From Alphaproteobacteria bacterium (GTDB lineage Bacteria; Pseudomonadota; Alphaproteobacteria; Micropepsales; Micropepsaceae), in contig PKWC01000001.1 in NCBI GenBank assembly GCA_003131925.1, positions 1-13,028 of the forward strand: DNA of 13,028 bases. The letters are read 5' to 3'. Shown piece after piece: positions 7,739 through 13,028 of this stretch. Numbering within the stretch: the stretch's first letter is position 1; each line of letters opens with the position of its first letter. The notes under the pieces were generated by a model. The model searched no databases. It was not told the DNA's origin and was given only the letters and a program-made list of their open reading frames with translations. The translations under genes and the position numbers were made by a program.

Positions 7739-7772
7739 CCGCACCTTGGTCGCTTTTGACAAGGAGAGCCCG

Positions 7773-7967
7773 ATGGGACCCAAGGATACGCCTCCCAGAT
7801 CCACGACAGCCGAGAAAACGCGCGAAGTCGAAGCACGAATCGAAAAGAATGAACTGCTGGCGCGCGATCTCGAAGCACAGGCGCGAGTCTTCGAAGCGCG
7901 CATAAGGCTGGCAGAAGGCAAGTCAAAGTCCCGTGGACCGGCTGCGGGTCGATCGGAAGAGGAATAA
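7773..7967 (+). CDS. Small charged helical protein, homologous to the tail of the fusion protein
   Basis: The 64-residue product begins MGPKDTPPRS, and residues ~12-50 should form one amphipathic, strongly charged helix, possibly a coiled coil. Its core NELLARDLEAQARVFEAR is nearly the same as NELLARDIETQARVMEAR in the fusion protein encoded at 5026-6732, and both end in an acidic stretch. I chose the ATG at 7773 because AAGGAG lies six bases upstream and the other copy has the same signals. An in-frame TTG at 7746 would add nine residues. It has no signal peptide, membrane segment or cysteine. I do not recognise a named family. Roles as a partner or assembly factor of the nearby transferases, or as a remnant of a lost fusion gene, are both possible. 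Confidence 0.7.
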   Translation: MGPKDTPPRSTTAEKTREVEARIEKNELLARDLEAQARVFEARIRLAEGKSKSRGPAAGRSEEE

Positions 7968-8108
7968 TATTATCCGCAGATGCAGCGTCGGGTGAGACGC
8001 CGTTCGACCGGGAATTCTACAGCCGGGAGGGGGTTTCGATGTGAATGCGGAGATCGGGCAATCTGGGTCGGGCAGCGGGGCGATTTATGACGGTCGGCCC
8101 GATCACGT

Positions 8109-9005
8109 TCATCCCCGCGCGGGCAACCCCGGTACGCCGAAGATCGCCGCCACGCGCCGCAGCTCGCCATAGTTTTCCACGAGTTCTTCGACCGGCGGCG
8201 TCATCTTCTCGAGGCTGGCGACAAAGGCTGAGGCGCGGATCTCGAGAAAACTGCAAAGCCGCGCGAGCGTCCTTTCCCTGGCCTCTTTGGTATCGCAAAT
8301 CTCCTCATAACTCAGACTGAAGCAAAGGTTGACGGCCAGCCAGGCGAAGAAATTGTCCTTCTCGCGCTGCAGCGACAGGGCTCTCTGGACAATGTTCGGA
8401 ACAGGCACGCGAATTCTGGCGGGCTTCGTACGTTCGGCTCCGGCGCGCCGGTGCCATATGCCGGCTTTGCCGGCGGCGAAATCGGAAAGTACTGCGGCCA
8501 ACGTGTCGACGCGTGTCAGATGCACGATTCTGATCTTTCGCCGGTCGAGATATCTGATCAGGAAAGGCCGATTTTCCGAGGGCGACCAGGCCGGCTCGAA
8601 ATTGTGGACATGGCCATATTTCACGTCCACAAGCACCTTTTTGGCGTCCTTCAGCCCCAGAAGGTGGGAAAAATAGCCGTCAAGGAATCCGCTCATGACG
8701 TCCGTATCGGGCCTCACCGCAAGATCGGGATTGGCGTTCTGCCAATCGTGCCGGAAGCGGAAGAAAGACGCGCCGGATGTGTCAGGATTTACAGCCTGGA
8801 AATTGCATACCTCGTCGAACGAGACGATTTCCGATCCCGATTCCAGCATTTCGGCGAGATAGTGGCTGCCCGAGCGCTCGTGCGACAGGAGGATCACGAG
8901 ACGCTGCGCGGCCACGTCCGGCGGAGCTTCGTCCACCGGCCCATCGGCCGGAGCGCCGTCGGTTGTCTTTGCAGTGCCGGGTGGTTTTTTCCGCACCGGT
9001 CGCAT
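8109..9005 (-). CDS. Sulfotransferase-like protein
   Basis: The 298-residue protein has the phosphosulfate-binding loop LVILLSHERSGSHYLAEML (residues 36-54) and the 3'-phosphate region IRIVHLTRVDTLAAVLS (158-174, with R165 and S174). The first ~33 residues are a proline- and alanine-rich extension with no predicted fold. The middle block (VDVKY, then PAW, PFL and GIWH at 182-185) matches the neighbour encoded at 9007-9846 in the same order, so the two are distant paralogues of one subfamily. Its ATG at 9005 is separated from the neighbour's TAG by a single base, which implies one transcript and coupled translation. It probably sulfates a carbohydrate with PAPS. The substrate is unknown, and sulfotransferase-fold proteins are not always sulfotransferases. 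Confidence 0.8.
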   Translation of the reverse strand: MRPVRKKPPGTAKTTDGAPADGPVDEAPPDVAAQRLVILLSHERSGSHYLAEMLESGSEIVSFDEVCNFQAVNPDTSGASFFRFRHDWQNANPDLAVRPDTDVMSGFLDGYFSHLLGLKDAKKVLVDVKYGHVHNFEPAWSPSENRPFLIRYLDRRKIRIVHLTRVDTLAAVLSDFAAGKAGIWHRRAGAERTKPARIRVPVPNIVQRALSLQREKDNFFAWLAVNLCFSLSYEEICDTKEARERTLARLCSFLEIRASAFVASLEKMTPPVEELVENYGELRRVAAIFGVPGLPARG

Positions 9006-9006
9006 C

Positions 9007-9846
9007 CTACGGCGAAAGTCCGATCAGCCTCGCAACAGCGCGGTCCGGCCGCTCGGTGCCCCGGGGCCGGTATCTGGCGGCGATGGAATCGATCGCGGCC
9101 GCGGCTTGGTCGTAGTTTGTCACCACGTCGCGCTTGTCGACGTCGTTGGGGCGGATTTGCAAAGGGCCGGCAGACAGCTCTATGCCCGTCAATGAGCGGA
9201 ACGCAGCCCTGAACGTGTCGCCAATGGCGGCGTCGCAATAAAGCTCTTCGTAGGAGATGACGATCTTGTCGGGATAGCCGTTCAGGTGTTCGCGCATGTC
9301 CGACTCGCTTCGGCACATCATTGAAGCGAGCCGCTCCAGCTGTCCGATCGGCGCAGTGAGCCTGCGATTGGCCACCTTCTCCGGCGTGAGGTTGTGCCAG
9401 ATGCCCAGCTCGCGCGAGATGAAGAGGCTGAGAATCTGTTCCGCCAGGCTTCGGCGCCAGAGAAAGATGAAAATTGCGCGCTCCCGCTTCAGGCATTTCA
9501 AGAAGAACGGCTCTTCGTGCGGGTACTGCCAGGCTGGAGACACGGCCAGCCAGGAATTCAGCTTCACGTCCATCAGCACGTGCCTGGGGCCTGCTCCCTC
9601 CTTCAGCCAGTCGAGATATTGCCGGGCCATGGCGCCGGCTCCGTCGGGCTGCATCACATCCGCAAGAGCAATGGCTTTCTCCCGCGCGAAAGCATGGAAG
9701 GAGCGGCGGCGGCCGCTCGCGCTGTCGTGTTTGATCTGGAATATCTCGCCATAGCTGCGGGCGGCACCGCCCTGTGCGATGGCCCGTTGCAGCGCGGTCG
9801 TACCTGCCCGCTGGCCCGCGGTGATGCAGATGATCCGTTGCCCCAT
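9007..9846 (-). CDS. Sulfotransferase-like protein, intact paralogue of the truncated copy at the right edge
   Basis: I place the start at the ATG at 9846 (279 residues), because the phosphosulfate loop ITAGQRAGTTALQRAI (8-23) must be close to the N-terminus in this fold. The frame stays open to 10137, but those upstream codons are rich in Arg, Pro and Ser and look non-coding. Other features are LMDVKLNSWLAVSPAWQYPH (91-110), the 3'-phosphate site FIFLWRRSLAEQILS (126-140), RELGIWHNLTPE (145-156) and KIVISYEELY (194-203). A GGGAA at about -14 is the only ribosome-site candidate. The gene leads a two-gene unit with the sulfotransferase-like gene at 8109. Its closest relative in the window is the truncated gene at 12468-13028, which shares long identical stretches. 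Its role is presumably sulfation of a surface glycan. Confidence 0.82.
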   Translation of the reverse strand: MGQRIICITAGQRAGTTALQRAIAQGGAARSYGEIFQIKHDSASGRRRSFHAFAREKAIALADVMQPDGAGAMARQYLDWLKEGAGPRHVLMDVKLNSWLAVSPAWQYPHEEPFFLKCLKRERAIFIFLWRRSLAEQILSLFISRELGIWHNLTPEKVANRRLTAPIGQLERLASMMCRSESDMREHLNGYPDKIVISYEELYCDAAIGDTFRAAFRSLTGIELSAGPLQIRPNDVDKRDVVTNYDQAAAAIDSIAARYRPRGTERPDRAVARLIGLSP

Positions 9847-9931
9847 CTCGATGCGTTCCCAGGCCGATGTGCTTCCGGCGTCCGCGCCGGTGTTTAGCAG
9901 CGAGGATAGCCGCGATCCAGCGGAATGCCCT

Positions 9932-10139
9932 CTATTTCGCCAGGCCGGGGCGCCCGTCGCCCACGGTGCCAAAATCGGGGGTCGCCGCCAGCGGCACGAA
10001 CCGATTGAAACCGGGAACGTGATTGTCTCAAATGGAAACGAAGGAATTCGTCCACCGATTCGGCGAGGTGCTCGTCGACTTCGGCTTCGAACCGGATAAT
10101 TCCTGGGTAAGCACTTTGCGCCAGGGCAGTTCCGCACAA
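9932..10139 (-). pseudogene. Probable remnant of a decayed gene (3' end)
   Basis: The stretch 9847-10168 has no intact gene. On the minus strand two reading frames look coding in turn. The first reads IIRFEAEVDEHLAESVDEF and FLRFHL. After what looks like one extra base, the second reads NHVPGFNRFVPLAATPDFG and TVGDGRPGLAK, then TAG at 9934-9932. Both have the G/C-rich third positions of the neighbouring genes, unlike the third frame. A further frame change near 10095 may join an upstream piece (AELPWRKVLTQELSG). I do not recognise the family. The sequence sits between a sulfotransferase-like start and a divergent methyltransferase gene, as expected for debris at a recombination site. Confidence 0.35.
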
Positions 10140-10168
10140 ATTCCGGAATCCCGGGTCAGGGGACGCGC

Positions 10169-10819
10169 ATGAACCAACCCACGTTTGACCGGCTGATGGA
10201 TTGTCCGCCGAGACTTCATTTCTGGGGCAACGAATGGCGCGTGGGAGGCTTGGGTCCTCCTCAACTCAGACTCGTCGAGCGCGCCGTGAAGGGCCTCGGA
10301 GATCGAATCGAGGTGATAGAAACCGGCGCGGGCCTTTCAACGCTCGTCTTTCTGGCGCTGGGCGCCCGCGTGCTGTCATTTCTTACCAAGCCGGATTTGC
10401 AGGAGCGAATCGGCAAAGCGATTGACGAATACGGGCTCCCTGCACGCGAGTGGCGGTATGTGCTCGGACAGTCCGAGTTTACATTTCCCAAATATCTCGA
10501 CGAAAACCCGGAAGCTGTGTGCGACCTCGTTTTGATCGACGGCGGACATCTGATCCATACGGTATTCACCGACTTTACGTACGGATTCGCATCGCTCCGG
10601 CAAGGCGGCCTGATGCTGCTCGACGACCTGCAGGCGTCGTCGGTCGCGGTCCTGTATCGAATGCTGAAGGCCTCCAGATTTGTCGAAGAGATCGACGTGG
10701 CGGGCAAGACCGTGGCGTTCCGCAAGAAGGTGAAGGCACGTCTTCCGGGATCGTGGGTCGAGACTGATCTGAACGATCTGCCGCTTGACGATATCGCGCA
10801 GAAATCGAACGCACACTGA
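10169..10819 (+). CDS. Class I SAM methyltransferase, Methyltransf_24-like
   Basis: The 216-residue product has motif I IEVIETGAGLSTLVF (47-61), CDLVLIDGGH (118-127) and GGLMLLDDLQ (146-155). This is the arrangement of the O-methyltransferase-like Methyltransf_24 group, in which the IDGGH segment follows the fourth strand. ETGAG replaces the more usual EIGSG in the SAM loop; both patterns occur. The ATG at 10169 has a clear AGGGGA site six bases upstream, giving good confidence in the start. It is the only plus-strand gene in the right third of the window. It stands alone between sulfotransferase and GT61 genes on the opposite strand, and its stop is only 16 bases from the convergent GT61 fragment. 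A role in methylating a glycan or its precursor is inferred from context. Confidence 0.82.
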   Translation: MNQPTFDRLMDCPPRLHFWGNEWRVGGLGPPQLRLVERAVKGLGDRIEVIETGAGLSTLVFLALGARVLSFLTKPDLQERIGKAIDEYGLPAREWRYVLGQSEFTFPKYLDENPEAVCDLVLIDGGHLIHTVFTDFTYGFASLRQGGLMLLDDLQASSVAVLYRMLKASRFVEEIDVAGKTVAFRKKVKARLPGSWVETDLNDLPLDDIAQKSNAH

Positions 10820-10835
10820 CCGGAGCCGGGCGTTG

Positions 10836-11276
10836 CTACATCGCAACGGTTATGGCGCGAAATGCCTTCTCAACGTCCAGCGTCCAGCTTCTTTGGTGCG
10901 CTGCGGCGGCCATGTCGTCGGCGCTTCTTGCGCATTTGACGTAAATCGCGTCGCCGTCGATGAGCTCATCGCAGAGATAGAAGTTCAGATTCGCCGGCCG
11001 TGGACATAGCATCAGCGAGGTTCTCGCGCCGCTCGCAAAAATCAGAGAGTGGAACGCCGATCCCTCACAGCCGCTTACAGCAGCAGCGGCGGACAGGCAC
11101 GTGATCTGTTCCAGAAAGCTGAGTTGTTCGGGGTACAAAACGCGCGTTGGCGTGCGTGACATCAATTGCTCTTCGAGCTCATTTTCTCTGGATATCTGTT
11201 TGATTTTTTTCGTCCCGACATCGTTCGGGGACGCCATATCGCGTTCCACGGTGAGGACCACGCGTCGTATAGGCAC
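10836..11276 (-). pseudogene. GT61-family glycosyltransferase fragment (C-terminal portion only)
   Basis: The 146 codons match only the C-terminal part of the full GT61 gene just upstream. YPEQLSFLEQITCL, SGCEGSAFHSLIF and LCDELIDGDAIYVKC align with YPERLSFAEQVACL, TGCEGSAFHTLMF and LCDELIDGDAIYVHC; about two thirds of residues are identical over this core by eye. The N-terminal catalytic half, including the GGILHRHFGHFLLE-type motif, is absent. A TAG precedes the GTG at 11276 in frame by nine bases, so no longer product is possible. Only 37 bases separate it from the stop of the intact copy. The best reading is a tandem duplicate that lost its 5' two thirds. The remaining frame is intact, so expression of a short protein cannot be excluded. 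Confidence 0.75.
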
Positions 11277-11313
11277 GTTATGGTGCTATCAGCCACAGGC
11301 ATGTAAGATCGCA

Positions 11314-12417
11314 TCATTGTAGCTGAGTGGAACGGGATATCCGGCCAATCAGGTCAACCGCCCTTTGCACATCGAGCGCCCATGGCGTTATTCGCGGCGA
11401 CGGACCCAAGCGACAATCGTGGTCTAATCCACAATGGACGTAAATCGCATCGCCGTCGATCAGTTCATCGCAAAGGACAAAACTTAAGTTCGGCACATTT
11501 GGGCAGAACATCACAGACGTTCTGGTCCCATCTACAAACATCAACGTGTGGAAAGCCGATCCTTCGCATCCGGTCACCAGAGCGCTTTTTCGCAAGCATG
11601 CTACTTGCTCTGCAAAACTCAGTCTTTCAGGATAAGTCACCTGCGCCAAAGCGGAAGCCTCGAGCTGCTTTTCGAGCTGCTCCTCTTCCAGTACGCGCCT
11701 TGGAAGTTTTGCCTTGCTTCTGGATAAGTAGATAATCCCCGAACGTGGCGGAACGGCGCGCGCCGCCTGCTTCAGTATACTACGCGAACTAACATTGACA
11801 AATCCATTCAGCTGAAATGTCGGTTTTTGAACTTGCAAGATCCCAATATCCAGCGGAGTGCTACAAAACGAAATTCGATCGATAGATATTCCGAGATGAT
11901 GAAAAACGCCTTCCATGAACGGTTTGAGCCGGGAAAGGCCAAAGGGGTTGAAAAATATTATTGGTTCGGCGGAGCGCACGACCTCCCGGCTTTGCACGCG
12001 AGCCAAGGTCTCGAGAAGAAAATGACCGAAATGGCGGTGTAGAATTCCACCGAACCATGCAGTTTCCAGTTTGGATTCTGGCTTGTGGATAGCCCCTGTA
12101 CCGGTCACGTGTTGGGTTTCTCGTGCCCGCCACCCTCGGCGCAAGGATAATTCTGCAAGAAACTCGCCCCTGCAATACGCGCCGCCTGTAAACTGCCCTT
12201 GTCCCTTGACCACCAACGGCTCGAGATGAACGTCCTTAATCGAGCGAATTTCCGGAGGGACATCGGATACCCTCTGATCAAACTGTTCGAATCTCGATTT
12301 GAGAATTGATTCAGGGAAGCCGACGAACTTGCGTGTGCCCTTGGAACGTGACTTCGGCATTTCACTGACGTCATCGCACTCAAAATCGCATCGAGAAAAC
12401 AGTCGAATTCCGCTCAC
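11314..12417 (-). CDS. GT61-family (DUF563) glycosyltransferase
   Basis: Family 61 glycosyltransferases add sugars such as xylose or GlcNAc in glycan synthesis; bacterial members sit in capsule and LPS clusters. From the GTG at 12417 the product is 367 residues. The signature WFGGILHRHFGHFLLETLAR lies at ~121-140, GIIYLSRSKAKLPRRV at ~227-242, and PERLSFAEQVACL followed by TGCEGSAFHTLMF at ~263-294. CEGSAFHTLMF corresponds to the usual HGSALTN-type motif. GTG 12417 is chosen because GGGGAGG lies four bases before it. ATG 12360 is an alternative without a visible ribosome site, and the open frame back to 12519 has unlikely composition and overlaps the upstream truncated gene. It is followed by a truncated copy of itself and preceded, 50 bases away, by a truncated sulfotransferase gene. 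Confidence 0.82.
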   Translation of the reverse strand: MSGIRLFSRCDFECDDVSEMPKSRSKGTRKFVGFPESILKSRFEQFDQRVSDVPPEIRSIKDVHLEPLVVKGQGQFTGGAYCRGEFLAELSLRRGWRARETQHVTGTGAIHKPESKLETAWFGGILHRHFGHFLLETLARVQSREVVRSAEPIIFFNPFGLSRLKPFMEGVFHHLGISIDRISFCSTPLDIGILQVQKPTFQLNGFVNVSSRSILKQAARAVPPRSGIIYLSRSKAKLPRRVLEEEQLEKQLEASALAQVTYPERLSFAEQVACLRKSALVTGCEGSAFHTLMFVDGTRTSVMFCPNVPNLSFVLCDELIDGDAIYVHCGLDHDCRLGPSPRITPWALDVQRAVDLIGRISRSTQLQ

Positions 12418-12467
12418 TCTGCCTCCCCTATCCAGTGATTCTGAGCCCGCAAATCGAAAGGACTTTC

Positions 12468-13028
12468 CTATAATGTGATGCGCCCCCGCAGAGAAGATCG
12501 CGCAGGAAAAAATTCGCATTTATCCTGCCTTGAGTAAGTATGATCAGGTTGATTGGGCGCCGTAAGAACAGCTTTGTATGGCAGGCCGATCGGCGCGGTC
12601 AGCTTGCGGTTCCCCAGCCTTTCCGGCGTGAGATTGTGCCAGATGCCAAGCTCGCGGGAGATGAACAGGCTGAGGATCTGGTCGGCAACGCTTTGACGCC
12701 AAATGAAGATGAAAATGGCGTGCTCCCGCTTCAGCCATCTTGAGAAGAACGGTTCTTCGTGTGGGTACTGCCAGGCAGGAGACAAGGCCAGCCAGGAATT
12801 GAGCTTGACGTCGATAAGCACATATCTGGAGCCTGCTTCGGGCTTGAGCCAGTCCAGATAGTGCTGGGCAATGGCGTTGGCCCCTTGGGGGCCCATTGCA
12901 TCCGCGAGCGCGACGCCATTCTGTCGTGCGAATGCATGGAACGAACGGCGGCGGTCAATCGTGCCGTCCCGTTCGGCCTGGAATATCTCGCCATAGCTCC
13001 GGGCGGCACGGCTATGCGCAATGGCCTG
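12468..13028 (-). pseudogene. Sulfotransferase-like gene, 3'-truncated copy, 5' end beyond the right edge
   Basis: The frame is open for 187 codons from the window edge. It aligns without gaps to the intact paralogue at 9007-9846 from AARSYGEIFQ through DVKLNSWLALSPAWQYPHEE, then QILSLFISRELGIWHNLTPE, to KLTAPIG. After that glycine (near 12585) homology stops abruptly. The frame continues into ~38 unrelated codons (LPYKAVLTAPNQPDH and onwards) and ends at TAG 12468. The lost part corresponds to the last ~110 residues of the paralogue, including the ISYEELY block. The DNA before the breakpoint is also very similar, so the duplication is fairly recent. Its P-loop would lie just outside the window. 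It is probably non-functional. It is co-directional with the GT61 gene and may supply that gene's transcription. Confidence 0.78.

Noticed and set aside
7505..7921. Minus-strand open frame of 138 codons
   Set aside because: It is antisense to the small helical protein and overlaps the 5' end of the methyltransferase in another frame. The Ser/Arg-rich composition fits a shadow.
7773..7967. Small protein as an antitoxin or DNA-binding regulator
   Set aside because: It has no helix-turn-helix or ribbon-helix-helix pattern, and its homologue is the tail of a glycan enzyme, which fits a partner or tail module better.
7985..8000. Short hairpin GCGTC-gggtga-GACGC after the small protein gene
   Set aside because: Its five-base arms and lack of a T tract are too weak to call a terminator.
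9847..10137. N-terminal extension of the sulfotransferase at 9007
   Set aside because: The 97 extra residues are rich in Arg, Pro and Ser, lack homology to the paralogues, and would put the P-loop about 100 residues from the start, unlike this fold.
12418..12519. N-terminal extension of the GT61 gene
   Set aside because: It overlaps the 3' end of the truncated sulfotransferase frame, and a GTG with a GGGGAGG site lies at 12417.
1..13028. CRISPR array, tRNA or rRNA genes, phage or toxin-antitoxin genes
   Set aside because: I saw no regularly spaced repeats, no cloverleaf-like sequence with a conserved T-loop, and no recognisable phage or toxin-antitoxin proteins.

Overview
The window looks like an accessory surface-glycan (capsule, O-antigen or exopolysaccharide) locus of a Gram-negative bacterium. 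An alphaproteobacterium, probably Hyphomicrobiales, is my best guess. It rests on the moderately high GC content, the frequent GTG starts, the IS1380-type transposase and the style of the glycan genes. It is an inference; no rRNA or tRNA gene is present to anchor it.

Layout, left to right. (1) 1-545, minus: the 5' part of a frameshifted IS1380-family transposase running off the left edge. (2) 641-4923, minus: three genes transcribed leftwards, in the order sulfotransferase-like protein (3805-4923), FkbH-like HAD-IIIC protein (1759-3624) and MycE/TylF-like methyltransferase with a TPR-like tail (641-1588). (3) 5026-6732, plus: a large two-domain protein, a GT32-like glycosyltransferase followed by a sulfotransferase-like domain, ending in a 72-residue helical tail that has its own Shine-Dalgarno site and ATG. 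(4) 6864-7619, minus: a class I methyltransferase. (5) 7773-7967, plus: a free-standing 64-residue protein homologous to the tail in (3). (6) 8109-9846, minus: two adjacent, distantly paralogous sulfotransferase-like genes one base apart. (7) 9847-10168: a 322-base stretch without an intact gene that seems to hold a frameshifted gene remnant. (8) 10169-10819, plus: a third methyltransferase. (9) 10836-12417, minus: an intact GT61-family glycosyltransferase followed by an N-terminally deleted copy of itself. (10) 12468-13028, minus: a 3'-truncated paralogue of the sulfotransferase at 9007-9846, entering from the right edge.

Taken together, five sulfotransferase-fold genes or domains, three methyltransferases, two kinds of glycosyltransferase and an FkbH-type HAD protein suggest decoration of a surface polysaccharide with sulfate, O-methyl and possibly glyceryl-type groups. 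No polymerase, flippase, exporter or nucleotide-sugar synthesis gene is visible, so this is a decoration or variability segment, not a complete pathway. The mosaic strand order, duplicated gene pieces, truncated copies and the IS remnant all point to repeated recombination and gene turnover.

The least explained element is the small helical module, present once fused and once free, with conserved translation signals at both copies.
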